Shown: positions 53,663 to 63,397 of the stretch, piece by piece
Numbering within the stretch: position 1 is the first letter of the stretch
How the letters are laid out: each line of letters begins with the position of its first letter
Source of the DNA: Solibacillus sp. FSL H8-0523
Lineage (GTDB): Bacteria; Bacillota; Bacilli; Bacillales_A; Planococcaceae
Assembly: GCF_038051985.1 (NCBI RefSeq)
Contig: NZ_CP150291.1
Span: forward strand, 3,658,001-3,722,000
Length of the DNA: 64,000 nt
Direction: 5' to 3'
Position numbers and translations under genes: made by a program
The notes under the pieces: model-generated
Seen by the model: only the letters and a program-made list of their open reading frames with translations
What the model was told of the DNA's origin: nothing
Databases searched by the model: none

Positions 53663-54637
53663 ATGTCATTAAAAGATTTTTTTATCGCACTTTCTGAAAA
53701 TCAAACGTTAAATTCTGCAGCACAAAAATACGGCTATCAGCTTGGGGCGCAATCTGTGGTTGCAGGCACAAATATTGATGAAGTGGTAGAAAGCATTAAA
53801 GAATTAAACGCACAAGGCATTGCATGCACGGTTGATAATTTAGGTGAATTTGTTTTTGAAAAAGAAGCGGCCCTTGCAGCAAAAGAGCAAATTTTAGCAG
53901 TCATTGAGCGCATTCATAGCGACAATTTAAATGCACATATTTCATTAAAACCATCTCAATTAGGGTTAGATATTGACTTAGATTTCTGCTATGAAAACTT
54001 AAAAGAAATTGTCGCCTTAGCAAATAACTATCAAATTTTTGTGAACTTTGATATGGAAAACTATGCGCGTCTTTATCCTTCATTTGATTTATTAGAACAA
54101 CTAAACGCGGAATACGGCAATGTTGGAACGGTTATTCAAGCTTATTTCTTTGAATCAGATGACAATATCGAGCGCTTTAAAGACTACCGTTTACGCTTAG
54201 TGAAAGGCGCTTACAAGGAAGATCCATCGGTGGCCTTCCAAGATAAGTTCGATATCGACCGCAAATTTATAGCACAAATTGAATATCATTTATTACATGG
54301 GAAATTTACGTCCATTGCGACGCATGATCATAATATTATCAATCACGTAAAACAATTCGTGAAGCAGCACGACATTCAAAAAGATAAATTTGAATTCCAA
54401 ATGCTTTACGGTTTCCGCACAGATATGCAGCTAAGCCTTGTTAAAGAAGGGTATAACTTCTGTACGTACGTACCGTTTGGTGAGGACTGGTACGGCTATT
54501 TTATGCGCCGTTTAGCAGAGCGCCCTCAAAATATTAATCTCGTAACAAAACAAGTGTTTAACAAAAAAACAAATACACTTTTAGCAGTAGCTGCTGGTGC
54601 ATTTTTAGTTGGTCGCTTAACGAAAAAAAGTAAATAA
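53663..54637 (+). CDS. putB: Proline dehydrogenase
   Basis: 324 residues, close to the usual Bacillus length. The FAD-binding TIM barrel has SLKPSQLGLDID, RLVKGAYKED, ATHDHNII, FEFQMLYGFR and the C-terminal MRRLAERPQN. It oxidises proline to pyrroline-5-carboxylate and passes electrons to the membrane quinone pool. The last 25 residues (TLLAVAAGAFLVGRLTKKSK) look like a membrane-associating helix, seen in this branch. AGGAGGAG precedes the ATG. putP follows after 92 bp. Confidence 0.95.
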   Translation: MSLKDFFIALSENQTLNSAAQKYGYQLGAQSVVAGTNIDEVVESIKELNAQGIACTVDNLGEFVFEKEAALAAKEQILAVIERIHSDNLNAHISLKPSQLGLDIDLDFCYENLKEIVALANNYQIFVNFDMENYARLYPSFDLLEQLNAEYGNVGTVIQAYFFESDDNIERFKDYRLRLVKGAYKEDPSVAFQDKFDIDRKFIAQIEYHLLHGKFTSIATHDHNIINHVKQFVKQHDIQKDKFEFQMLYGFRTDMQLSLVKEGYNFCTYVPFGEDWYGYFMRRLAERPQNINLVTKQVFNKKTNTLLAVAAGAFLVGRLTKKSK

Positions 54638-54664
54638 TTGCGCGGAGGTGCTACGAGATATTGC

Positions 54665-54694
54665 GTTGACGGGGGTCTATTGATTCATGCTAAA
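54665..54694 (+). promoter_or_regulatory. Candidate promoter of putP
   Basis: TTGACG at 54665-54670 is followed after 16-19 bp by TGCTAAACT, a reasonable sigma-A pair. The 12-mer ATTCATGCTAAA (54683-54694) is identical to one just before the regulator gene (52024-52035), so the two promoters share their -10 region. Confidence 0.4.
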
Positions 54695-54729
54695 CTAAGC
54701 AAAAACTTATCAATAAAGGAGCTGTTTTC

Positions 54730-56217
54730 ATGTCGGATTACAGTTATCAATTATTGGCAATTATCATTTATATGATTGCGATGCTTGGTATTGGCTGGTA
54801 TGCCTTTCGTAAAACAAGTAACTTAACAGATTATATGTTAGGTGGACGTGGACTTGGTGCTACTGTTACTGCATTAAGTGCGGGTGCTGCAGATATGTCG
54901 GGCTGGCTGTTAATGGGACTGCCTGGTGCCATTTATTTATCTGGTCTTGTTGAAGCATGGCTTGCCATTGGGTTAACAATTGGTGCCTATTTAAACTGGT
55001 TATTCGTAGCGCCGCGCTTACGTGTCTATACACAAGTAACGAACAATTCTATTACAATTCCGAGTTATTTAGATAACCGTTTACGTGATCAAACGAAACT
55101 ATTGCGTATTGCATCAGGGATTATTATTTTAGTATTCTTTACGTTTTACGTATCGTCAGGAATGGTGTCTGGCGGGAAATTCTTTGAAAGCTCATTCGGT
55201 ATGGACTATCATACAGGGCTCTTATTCGTATCAGCCGTAGTCGTTGCGTATACGTTATTTGGCGGGTTTTTAGCAGTAAGTTATACGGATGTTATTCAAG
55301 GGTTAATTATGGTTGTTACACTGATTGCCGTACCAGTTGTAGGAATTTTCTTGACGGGTGGAATTGGTGAAACCGTCGATTCGATTAAAGCCTTTGACCC
55401 TGATATGTTCAACCTACTCCCTGCTAGTGCAACAGCAGCGATGATAATTTCATCACTTGCTTGGGGACTTGGTTATTTTGGTCAGCCTCATATTATCGTG
55501 CGCTTTATGGCGATTAGCTCGGTCAAAGAAACAAAGTCTGCACGCCGCATCGGTATTGGCTGGATGATTTTCAGTTTACTTGGAGCAATGGCGACAGCTC
55601 TTGTAGGCGTTGCATACTTCCAACAGCAAGGCACAGAACTGAAGGACCCAGAAACGGTATTTATCGTCTTAGGTCAAATTTTATTCCACCCGTTTATCGC
55701 GGGGATTGTGCTTGCAGCGATTTTAGCAGCGGTCATGAGTACGATTTCTTCACAGCTAATCGTAACGAGCTCTGCTTTAATTGAAGATATGTATAAAGCA
55801 TTATTTAATAAAACCGCATCGGATCAACACTATGTATTTTTAGGGCGCTTAGCCGTATTATTCGTCTCGATTTTCGCGGCGGTTGTTGCTTGGAATCCAG
55901 AAAGTACAATTTTAGGGCTTGTTGGTTTTGCATGGGCTGGCTTTGGTTCAGCGTTTGGACCGATTATTCTATTATCACTATTTTGGCGTAAGTTAACAAA
56001 TTACGGCGCACTTAGTGGGATGGTTGCCGGTGCAATGGTCGCATTCGTATGGGGCCGTACAGAAAGCTTAGCAAGTCAGTTATATGAAATCGTCCCCGGC
56101 TTCTTTACCTGCCTTATTGTGGCGATAGTTGTGAGTTTGATTACGTATAAGCCGAACAAGGATATCGAGCAAGAATTCGATGAAACCGTGCGTATTTTAA
56201 ACGAAGAACGAAAATAG
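54730..56217 (+). CDS. putP: Sodium/proline symporter
   Basis: 495 residues with about 13 membrane helices of the solute:sodium symporter family. AGAADMSGWLLMGLPGA and SGLVEAW mark the PutP branch, and GYFGQPHIIVRFMA and AVMSTISSQLIVTSSALIEDMYK are the standard blocks. It imports proline with sodium for the catabolic enzymes next to it or for osmoprotection. AAAGGAGC lies before the ATG. Confidence 0.95.
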   Translation: MSDYSYQLLAIIIYMIAMLGIGWYAFRKTSNLTDYMLGGRGLGATVTALSAGAADMSGWLLMGLPGAIYLSGLVEAWLAIGLTIGAYLNWLFVAPRLRVYTQVTNNSITIPSYLDNRLRDQTKLLRIASGIIILVFFTFYVSSGMVSGGKFFESSFGMDYHTGLLFVSAVVVAYTLFGGFLAVSYTDVIQGLIMVVTLIAVPVVGIFLTGGIGETVDSIKAFDPDMFNLLPASATAAMIISSLAWGLGYFGQPHIIVRFMAISSVKETKSARRIGIGWMIFSLLGAMATALVGVAYFQQQGTELKDPETVFIVLGQILFHPFIAGIVLAAILAAVMSTISSQLIVTSSALIEDMYKALFNKTASDQHYVFLGRLAVLFVSIFAAVVAWNPESTILGLVGFAWAGFGSAFGPIILLSLFWRKLTNYGALSGMVAGAMVAFVWGRTESLASQLYEIVPGFFTCLIVAIVVSLITYKPNKDIEQEFDETVRILNEERK

Positions 56218-56352
56218 TAAATAACGGGGCTGTTCGGAAAATACTTATTTTCTCGACTTCTCCTTAAACTAAAAAATCCATTAAATGGTATAATGCAAGC
56301 GTAGTTGGTTTTTAGCGACTGCGCTTGTATTTTATTTTATGGAGGTTTTACA

Positions 56353-57204
56353 ATGCATCTATCGCAATTATTCCCTTCCCTTAGAAAACATACAACCTAC
56401 CCACTACTCCAGCAAACATCGACGACGATTTTCTACGATGCGTCAAATCATTGCTGGTATGAAATTGATAAAAGTGAAATTTCCTCGCGTGATACTTTAT
56501 TTTTAGCGCAATTTTTACAGCAAGCAGATAGCCAAAATCCGTGGTACTTACTATTAACACAAGGTATTGTCCCACCGAATTATACACAGTCAACTATCCG
56601 TGTTTTACAATATACGACAAAACATAATACGACACAGTTACGCTATGCGATTGAACTGTATTTCATGAGTGACGCTTTACTCGTTGAAGCTACCCCTAAA
56701 ACCTTTTGGATCATCTTACTAAAAGAATATAGTGTTCAGGAATTAGAAGGGTTTATGGCTATTTTAGAAAACGATTTTTTCATGTATGGGCAACTATTTA
56801 TCGGGCAACCGCTCATGATTTCACATACAGCTCATACACTGTTCTCGGTTGAACAGCTTATTTTCCAGCGAATTCAGCGCTATCACTTAACATCGATTTA
56901 TACATTTACGCATAGTATTGTTTTTTTACTCCCTAGCTTTCTGCAGCTACCTATTCAACACTACCTAACACAGTTAACAACTGATTATTTGAACGAGGAG
57001 CTGATTGAAATTATTACGGTTCTCTTTAGTCATAACGGCAATATTTCCTCGAGTTCGAAGGCACTACATGTTCATCGTAATACTTTACTTTACCGTATCC
57101 AGCGCTTTTTAGATGAAACTGCGCTCGATTTGAAAACAAGTGAGGACTTATTAATTGCCTATTTGGCTGCGCAATCAGTTAAATTGACGAAATTATTGCA
57201 ATAA
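56353..57204 (+). CDS. PucR-type helix-turn-helix protein (YxkF-like)
   Basis: 283 residues from the ATG at 56353 after GGAGG; the longer frame adds 16 residues without a site. The N-terminal ~200 residues show no family motif. The C-terminal PucR/CdaR-type DNA-binding domain (about 220-283) has NGNISSSSKALHVHRNTLLYRIQRF. In B. subtilis yxkF has the same build and lies next to msmX, as here, so the pair is conserved. It may regulate sugar uptake, which is inference. msmX follows after 73 bp. Confidence 0.8.
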   Translation: MHLSQLFPSLRKHTTYPLLQQTSTTIFYDASNHCWYEIDKSEISSRDTLFLAQFLQQADSQNPWYLLLTQGIVPPNYTQSTIRVLQYTTKHNTTQLRYAIELYFMSDALLVEATPKTFWIILLKEYSVQELEGFMAILENDFFMYGQLFIGQPLMISHTAHTLFSVEQLIFQRIQRYHLTSIYTFTHSIVFLLPSFLQLPIQHYLTQLTTDYLNEELIEIITVLFSHNGNISSSSKALHVHRNTLLYRIQRFLDETALDLKTSEDLLIAYLAAQSVKLTKLLQ

Positions 57205-57277
57205 CTTTTGGCAGTTTGCCCAAAGCCATAAATATCCTTTTTCTTTATACTTAATGGTACGAAGGGAGAGGTTTTTT

Positions 57278-58369
57278 ATGTTAGATTTTGATCACATTGT
57301 TAAACGTTATCCAGATGGCTATGTTGCGGTAAAGGACTTTCATTTACAAGTAGAGCCAGGCGAATTTATTGTATTAGTTGGTCCTTCTGGCTGCGGAAAA
57401 TCGACAACCCTACGAATGGTTGCTGGTCTTGAAACTATTTCTGATGGTGAGTTACGTATTAAGGGAAAACGTATCAATGAAGTAGAACCAAAAGACCGTG
57501 ATATCGCCATGGTATTCCAAAACTATGCGCTCTATCCACATATGAACGTCTATGAGAACATGGCATTTGGTTTGAAGTTACGTAAAATTTCCAAAAGCGA
57601 AATCGATAAAAAAGTACGTGAGGCTGCAGCTATTTTAGGCTTAAGCGAATTATTAGATAAAAAACCAAAGTCTCTATCGGGTGGGCAACGGCAGCGTGTT
57701 GCTCTAGGACGTGCCATCGTACGTGATGCGAAGCTATTTTTAATGGATGAACCATTATCAAATTTGGATGCAAAGCTACGTGTACAAATGCGTTCTGAAA
57801 TTACTAAGTTACATTATCGTCTAAATACAACAACACTTTATGTAACTCACGATCAAACAGAGGCGATGACTATGGCAAGCCGTCTTGTAGTTATGAAAGA
57901 CGGTGTTATTCAACAAATCGGTACCCCGCGTCAAGTATATGATACACCTGAAAATGTGTTTGTCGGGGGCTTTATTGGCTCACCTGCCATGAACTTTCTA
58001 CGCGGCAAGGTAGTCGGTGATTATTTTGAAATCGGCAAGGAGAAAATTCGTGTTCCTGACCAAAAATTAGCTATTTTAAAAGAGCAAAACTATGTAAATG
58101 GCGAAATTATTTTAGGGATTCGCCCTGAGGATATTAATGATAACTTCGATGTGAATACCATTGATTCGGACAATAACATTTCAGCAACTGTACAGGTAAG
58201 CGAATTAACTGGAGCTGAAACCATCATTTATGCAACAGTTGAGGACCAGCAATTTGTCGGTAAAATTCACCCAGATGCAGATATCACAATGGGGCAACAG
58301 CTTAACTTAAACTTTAACTTAACAAAGGCTCATTTCTTTGATCCAACTACAGAAGCACGAATTCGTTAA
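57278..58369 (+). CDS. msmX: Multipurpose sugar ABC transporter ATPase
   Basis: 363 residues from the ATG at 57278 after GGGAGAGG. Walker A GPSGCGKST, Q-loop VFQNYALYPHMNVYENMAFG, signature LSGGQRQR, Walker B LFLMDEPLSNLDAKLR and the H-loop YVTHD are present. The C-terminal MalK-type OB domains have LGIRPEDI. In Bacillus one MsmX energises several oligosaccharide transporters encoded elsewhere, and none is encoded in this window. Confidence 0.93.
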   Translation: MLDFDHIVKRYPDGYVAVKDFHLQVEPGEFIVLVGPSGCGKSTTLRMVAGLETISDGELRIKGKRINEVEPKDRDIAMVFQNYALYPHMNVYENMAFGLKLRKISKSEIDKKVREAAAILGLSELLDKKPKSLSGGQRQRVALGRAIVRDAKLFLMDEPLSNLDAKLRVQMRSEITKLHYRLNTTTLYVTHDQTEAMTMASRLVVMKDGVIQQIGTPRQVYDTPENVFVGGFIGSPAMNFLRGKVVGDYFEIGKEKIRVPDQKLAILKEQNYVNGEIILGIRPEDINDNFDVNTIDSDNNISATVQVSELTGAETIIYATVEDQQFVGKIHPDADITMGQQLNLNFNLTKAHFFDPTTEARIR

Positions 58370-58372
58370 CGT

Positions 58373-58417
58373 AAAAAGGTGTCGTAAAAGTTCAATTAGC
58401 TTTTACAACACCTTTTT
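58373..58417. terminator. Bidirectional terminator between msmX and the ROK operon
   Basis: Stem AAAAAGGTGT..TAAAAG / CTTTTA..ACACCTTTTT with a 9-nt loop. T-runs lie on both sides, serving converging msmX and ROK genes. Confidence 0.92.
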
Positions 58418-58423
58418 AATTTT

Positions 58424-59284
58424 TTACAGTAACGCCGCGCCAATTAACCCGGCATTTCCTTTATTGATGCTCGCTTGCACGCGTCCCTTTTTGTGCTCGA
58501 AAAATGGAAGGTTAAAGTAGCTATCGACAAGCTGGCCAATTTCATTTACTAGCTGCGGATGATGATTCATGACCCCACCACCTAATACAACAACCTGTGG
58601 ATCAAGCAACAATATAAAGCTATGGATTTTTTGTGCAAGTTCTCGTTGCCACTGCTTGATAACGGCTGTTACCACTTTATCTCCGGCATAATATTGCTCG
58701 AAAAATTTCTGTAGCGTCTCCGTACAGCCTGTTTCACGCTCTAACCATTTTGTTAAACCTGGACCTGAACATTGTTCTTCTAAATAAGTACCTGTCGATG
58801 TAAGTGAAAAACCGATTTCTCCTGGAATTCCTGCGCCACGTAAAAATTGCCCTTCATGAATCGAACAACAAGCAATGCCCGTGCTCACCGTAATGTACAC
58901 AAACGTTTCTTTTTGAAAATGACGGATTTTATATTCTCCATTTGCTGCAGTCATCATATCCGTTTCCATTAAAACTTTCGAGTTCGGATAAATCGCCTGT
59001 AGTCTTTCAACAAGCGGGAAATCTCGCCACGGCAAATTTTCTTGATGCACTACGATTCCGCGATGCAAATCTAAAATACCGGGTAGTCCTACCACAACTT
59101 TCACAACTTTTCCTTCTCGCTGCTTTAACAATGTTGTAAATCCTTCAATAATCGATTCAAACAATGTTTCCGATTGCTGTGGGCTTGTAATTTCTAGCTG
59201 TTGCAGCAAAGTTTCTGGTTGCTGTGCACTCGATATAGCGAGTGCGAGTTTCGTTCCACCGATATCAGCGCTTAGTATCCACAC
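58424..59284 (-). CDS. ROK family sugar kinase
   Basis: 286 residues with a GTG start after AGGTGG. The ATP-binding ADIGGTKLALA opens the protein, VVVGLPGILD follows, and STGIACCSIHEGQFLRGAGIPGEIG-type blocks carry the catalytic and sugar contacts. The ROK zinc cluster CxCGxxGC is reduced to EEQCSGPG, as in several sugar kinases without zinc. The substrate may be glucose, GlcNAc, ManNAc or similar. It overlaps the upstream acetyltransferase gene by 20 nt and is the last gene of the operon. Confidence 0.88.
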   Translation of the reverse strand: MWILSADIGGTKLALAISSAQQPETLLQQLEITSPQQSETLFESIIEGFTTLLKQREGKVVKVVVGLPGILDLHRGIVVHQENLPWRDFPLVERLQAIYPNSKVLMETDMMTAANGEYKIRHFQKETFVYITVSTGIACCSIHEGQFLRGAGIPGEIGFSLTSTGTYLEEQCSGPGLTKWLERETGCTETLQKFFEQYYAGDKVVTAVIKQWQRELAQKIHSFILLLDPQVVVLGGGVMNHHPQLVNEIGQLVDSYFNLPFFEHKKGRVQASINKGNAGLIGAALL

Positions 59285-60224
59285 ATTCAGCCACCTGCTT
59301 CACATAAATCCCGTAGTTTTTCCAAACGTTATAGCCTAGCTTTTCATAAAAGATAATTAAATCGGTCCAGTCGATAAACAGCGTTTGTTTACCGCGCTGC
59401 TGTAAGTAATATTCCGCCGCTTCAACAACCGCTCTTCCTAAACCGTACTTGCGATAAGATTCCGCGATGCCTAGGGGACCAATCCCGCCTAGCTGTTCAA
59501 ACTGCTCAGCCCAGTTGTAGTTCGGTCCTTTCCACGCACTATGCTCATCATTAATACGACAAAAGCCTACGATTTCTCCAGCCCATTTTACAACGACGTA
59601 ATCGCGACCGGTTCCACCCTGTGCAAAGTAATCATGTGCTTCAAATGTCCAGCGCCCTGGGAAAGCCTTTTCGATAAAAGCAAGAAACGCTTGCTGTTCC
59701 TCTTGCTTTAAAAGCACAAACTCGGCTTGTTCGTTAATAGGTAATGTAAAAGGGGCTGTAACATTTTTTATAAAATCAACACTTTCAACGAGTCGCTTAA
59801 AGCCTTTAGCCTGCGCAAATTCCACACCCGCTTGCTCTGCTAGCGGTACACCACATACTAGATGCCCTACATCACCACCAAGTTGAATTTTTGTTACCCC
59901 TCGTTCGGTTAATGCACGCTCTGCATATTCATAAAGCTCTGTCGCGATCTTTTGACGACGATAATCTGGATGAACAACTAGCATTTGAATCCAACCATGC
60001 GCTTTGTTTAACGTGATTCCATGTGTATCATGCCACATTTTTGCAATCACAACGCCTACAATTTGACCGTCCTGCTCCTTTACCGCACTACCTTCCTGTA
60101 GAACAAAGGGTGACTGCCATGTGTTTTGCTCTAATAAACGGTCTGTTAGTTGTAAATCAGGTAAGCAGGAATTCCATAAATTTAAAATTGCTGTATGATC
60201 ATTCTTTGACAATGTTTTCAACAT
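59265..60224 (-). CDS. GNAT-family acetyltransferase with two GNAT-like domains
   Basis: 319 residues. The N-terminal GNAT domain has LVVHPDYRRQKIATELYEYAE, the acetyl-CoA loop. The C-terminal half (about 170-310) repeats the fold with GPLGIAESYRKYGLGRAVVEA and LGYNVWKNYG. GGAGGGAG precedes the ATG. It starts 1 nt after the FAD-oxidoreductase stop and overlaps the ROK gene by 20 nt. In this context it could acetylate an amino sugar, but the substrate is unknown. Confidence 0.85.
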   Translation of the reverse strand: MLKTLSKNDHTAILNLWNSCLPDLQLTDRLLEQNTWQSPFVLQEGSAVKEQDGQIVGVVIAKMWHDTHGITLNKAHGWIQMLVVHPDYRRQKIATELYEYAERALTERGVTKIQLGGDVGHLVCGVPLAEQAGVEFAQAKGFKRLVESVDFIKNVTAPFTLPINEQAEFVLLKQEEQQAFLAFIEKAFPGRWTFEAHDYFAQGGTGRDYVVVKWAGEIVGFCRINDEHSAWKGPNYNWAEQFEQLGGIGPLGIAESYRKYGLGRAVVEAAEYYLQQRGKQTLFIDWTDLIIFYEKLGYNVWKNYGIYVKQVAECVDTKR

Positions 60225-61802
60225 TTATATGCTCCCTCCAAACGTTTCTTCCATCCTACGAATCGGGTCATCATTAATAGACATATCCCACTCAACGACG
60301 TGTCCCTGCTCCAGTAGCTGCTGCTTTAATTGCGCATACGTTACATGCTGTACTGCTGTTTGCTGCTCAATTGCGAGCGCGGCTAACGTACCGGCCACTT
60401 GCCCAAGCATCATAAATACCGGTTCCATACGAATCGAGCCATACGCAATATGAGATGCACTAATACAAACGGCGACAATTAAATTGCTACACTGCTGTTT
60501 TTTTGGTAGTAACGCCCGAACATCAATTGCAAACGGCTTCACTGGTATTTGAATATCCCCTTCATTGACAACTCGACCGTTCAGCACAACCCGGCGGCAA
60601 TGGTGTGAATCCATATGAAACGATGCAACCGCGATTGGCTGCTCACAAATTTGTCGTTGTAGCGCATGATGTTCAGTCATACAATAGTCCGTCAGTAGAC
60701 GACGCGCCTCACGAATATAAAGTTGTCTTGGCCAATGATGCGTTTCGATAAATTCATCTGCCGCTAATCCCCACTCAGCAACCTCTTGTCTAATTGCTAG
60801 AGGCACCTTGGCGTCATTTGCCAAAAAGTAAAGCAGGCCAGCAATATATGTCACATGCTGTTGGAAAATCTCTTCTCGCTCTTGATAACTCGCATCGGGA
60901 AATGCATAATTCATGCCAATAAAATCTGTAGAAAACGCCCCGTGATTATTTAAATCCGTTTTGCCATTCATTAACGGCGTATGCAACTTCATCGCATCCC
61001 AATGACCTGCCTCCAAGTAGCGTAATAATAACGCATAATGCTCGCGTTGATAATTACGTGGCTTTGGAAACGGAACCTTATGATCTTTTGTTAAGCACAT
61101 CCGAAAATTGTACGCTTGAATGCGTGCATCACCAGCGCCATTTTGTTCTGTTACCACTTCGTCACTAATCCCGTACAGTAAGCCACTTTCAGGCTGACCC
61201 TCAATTTTATATGGATCGATAAAGCTTTCAAATTTATGGTGCTGCGTGCCAAACTGAACGCCATTATAAATTTCCTTATACACAGTTCCTGCCTCACGCC
61301 CAACGATATACGACACACCTGCATGGGCTAATAAATCCCCTTCATAGCTCGCATCGATAAATTGCTGCGCCGCATACGTTGTGCCATCTGTCATTACAAC
61401 CTGTTGAATAACGCCATCCTCTTTATCAACACTAGCAATAAATTGCTCTTTTTGTACATCGATTTTAAGTTCACTTAACCAATCTCGAAAAATTTGCTCC
61501 GCTACATGTGGTTCAAAGCGCGTGCATTTTTCCACGTTGTAATACTTTGCAAGTTCATCGTAAAACTTTTTTGCTAAGCCACCTAATGCCCGCTCAGTGC
61601 CTAAATCCGTTGCTCCTAAGCCGCTCGTTGTCATGCCACCGATAAACCGACTACATTCTGCAATGCGCACGGAGTAGCCCTGCTTTTTTAACGTAATCGC
61701 TGCCGTTATGCCTGCTGGTGTGGCACCATATACGAAAACATCCTGCTTAAAATGACAGTCACGTACCTGCTTTTCACGATAATAATAAACCGAATCCCAC
61801 AT
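60225..61802 (-). CDS. FAD-dependent oxidoreductase (FAD_oxidored/xanthan-lyase-associated type)
   Basis: 525 residues from the ATG at 61802, after GGGAGGC. The Rossmann start is DVFVYGATPAGITAAITLKK, followed by GGMTTSGLGATDLG, an FID.SYEGDLLA motif and the end block SHIAYGSIRMEPVFMMLGQVAGTLAA. This build (PF12831-like) is common in polysaccharide-use loci, and the reactions are mostly undetermined. The start codon shares one base with the upstream gene's stop (TAATG). Confidence 0.88.
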   Translation of the reverse strand: MWDSVYYYREKQVRDCHFKQDVFVYGATPAGITAAITLKKQGYSVRIAECSRFIGGMTTSGLGATDLGTERALGGLAKKFYDELAKYYNVEKCTRFEPHVAEQIFRDWLSELKIDVQKEQFIASVDKEDGVIQQVVMTDGTTYAAQQFIDASYEGDLLAHAGVSYIVGREAGTVYKEIYNGVQFGTQHHKFESFIDPYKIEGQPESGLLYGISDEVVTEQNGAGDARIQAYNFRMCLTKDHKVPFPKPRNYQREHYALLLRYLEAGHWDAMKLHTPLMNGKTDLNNHGAFSTDFIGMNYAFPDASYQEREEIFQQHVTYIAGLLYFLANDAKVPLAIRQEVAEWGLAADEFIETHHWPRQLYIREARRLLTDYCMTEHHALQRQICEQPIAVASFHMDSHHCRRVVLNGRVVNEGDIQIPVKPFAIDVRALLPKKQQCSNLIVAVCISASHIAYGSIRMEPVFMMLGQVAGTLAALAIEQQTAVQHVTYAQLKQQLLEQGHVVEWDMSINDDPIRRMEETFGGSI

Positions 61803-63325
61803 TATAAAGCCTCCCAACGTTTCTTCGTCACAGCAACTACTTGCTTTAAAGCTTCTACATAATGAATAAGTGGGGCTTCTGCTTTGGCTTCATTTAATAA
61901 TCGTTCAATGGCTGTTAACATATCTATAACTTCTTTCTTAGCTACAGGATTGTTCGCTTCCACAACACGACTTGGGAAAAATTCAGCGTTATAGCGACTA
62001 TTTTGTGCTAGCTGCTGTTCAATTTGCTCAGCAAGCTGCTGCATGGGCAATGAAAGTAAATACGGGATTGTTTTTAGTTCTTCCCACAAAGAACGCGCAA
62101 AAATAATGTTATTCAGTTGTTGATACTGCTGATAATCATAATTTCCCATATGTGGCTGCGCCTTTGACACTTTATGTAATGGCACAACTAAATTAACGAG
62201 CCCATCACAGCCCGCTTGCTTATAGTGCTCCACATCAACAGCAATGCGTTTAAATAATAATGGGAATAACTCACTTAGCATAAAATGATCACTATAGTAT
62301 TCAAATACAGTGATATCCTTTTGTGTCGCTTGTCGCCAGTCTATTAAGCTTTTCCATGCACGTAGATCTCGCTCATTTTCATAGCTTTTTGTGTAATCAC
62401 GTCCCCAATAAGCATATAAAATATCCGTTGTGCCTACTTGCTGATCGTTTCGTTCGAGCATTTCCCAACTTAAGCCTGCGTTATAAACGATATGCTCGAC
62501 CTTTATGTCCAGTTGCTCGCTTTCCAGTGCTTGCTGAAGCTTTTCCGTAAAGGAAATATAGCGTGTCAAAAATTGAACAGCTTCCTCACCCTTAGCGCCT
62601 ACATCCTCTGGCCATAGCGATATGCGGCGAATAACAGGTTGCTGCTGACAATACGCGACGATTACTTGAATAACCTGCTGTTGTGCTTTGTCATCTTGTA
62701 AAAAGTCATGATTATTAATCGCGTGCGCGGCTGTAAATTCAGTTTCCTCGCCAATTAAATCATTTACCGCACCATCCGCCGCCATTTTTCCAGACACATT
62801 TAATCTATTCGCCTTGGCAATTAAGTAACGTAAACTATGCCCACCTAGCGTTACGTTAATGCCTCGCTTTTCAATATCCTCTAGTAAAGCATCCTTCACT
62901 TCATCCCATAAGAAAAAGGTAAAGAATACTTCATTTAAGCCATTTTTCGTCCCTACATCAAGCATGCTTTTTAAAAATGGGACATCATCAATCGTTTCAA
63001 ATACATTGCCTCGGCGCGCAAATTTCGGCAACCCGATATAGTGCTGTGAAATGCCAGCTGGTGAGATTTTTTTCGGCTGCTGTAAATCAAAAAACACCAG
63101 TCCTTCTACCTTTTCAAGAAAACGATACACTCCGTATAAAAGTGCGCGGCTTGAATTGCCTCGAATGACATAGTGCTGTGGATGCTCTATTATTTCAAAG
63201 GAATCAGCCATCTCACCTACTGTATGGTGCTCTAGCTTAATCCCTTTTTCCCCTGTGTAATAACGCGTTAATTCCTCACTCGCAAACTGCTCGATTTTTT
63301 GCTGTAAGCTAGGTGATTTGTCCAT
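61802..63325 (-). CDS. Glycosidase-like protein (DUF4838/alpha-glucuronidase-like N-terminus)
   Basis: 507 residues with no signal peptide, so probably cytoplasmic. Residues ~40-80 (HYVIRGNSSRALLYGVYRFLEKVEG) resemble the N-terminal beta-alpha domain of GH20/GH67 and DUF4838 proteins. The remainder has the length and rhythm of a TIM barrel, with RRISLWPEDVGA, AYWGRDYT, VFEYYSDHFM and GCDGLVNLV near strand ends. E and D residues in these could be catalytic, but no family consensus is certain. GGGGGCAAGAG is before the ATG. It lies between Gfo/Idh/MocA and FAD oxidoreductase genes in one operon. Confidence 0.7.
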   Translation of the reverse strand: MDKSPSLQQKIEQFASEELTRYYTGEKGIKLEHHTVGEMADSFEIIEHPQHYVIRGNSSRALLYGVYRFLEKVEGLVFFDLQQPKKISPAGISQHYIGLPKFARRGNVFETIDDVPFLKSMLDVGTKNGLNEVFFTFFLWDEVKDALLEDIEKRGINVTLGGHSLRYLIAKANRLNVSGKMAADGAVNDLIGEETEFTAAHAINNHDFLQDDKAQQQVIQVIVAYCQQQPVIRRISLWPEDVGAKGEEAVQFLTRYISFTEKLQQALESEQLDIKVEHIVYNAGLSWEMLERNDQQVGTTDILYAYWGRDYTKSYENERDLRAWKSLIDWRQATQKDITVFEYYSDHFMLSELFPLLFKRIAVDVEHYKQAGCDGLVNLVVPLHKVSKAQPHMGNYDYQQYQQLNNIIFARSLWEELKTIPYLLSLPMQQLAEQIEQQLAQNSRYNAEFFPSRVVEANNPVAKKEVIDMLTAIERLLNEAKAEAPLIHYVEALKQVVAVTKKRWEAL

Positions 63326-63360
63326 CTCTTGCCCCCCTTTTGCTACTAGCTATTTAACAT

Positions 63361-63389
63361 AAAGGATACCCAGCAACCGAGTATCCTTT
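63361..63389 (-). terminator. Hairpin between the Gfo/Idh/MocA gene and the rest of the operon
   Basis: 9-bp stem AAAGGATAC / GTATCCTTT with an 11-nt loop, 9 nt past the dehydrogenase stop. The minus-strand tail (TATGTTAAATAG) is not very T-rich, so read-through is likely. Confidence 0.55.
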
Positions 63390-63397
63390 CGTTGAAC

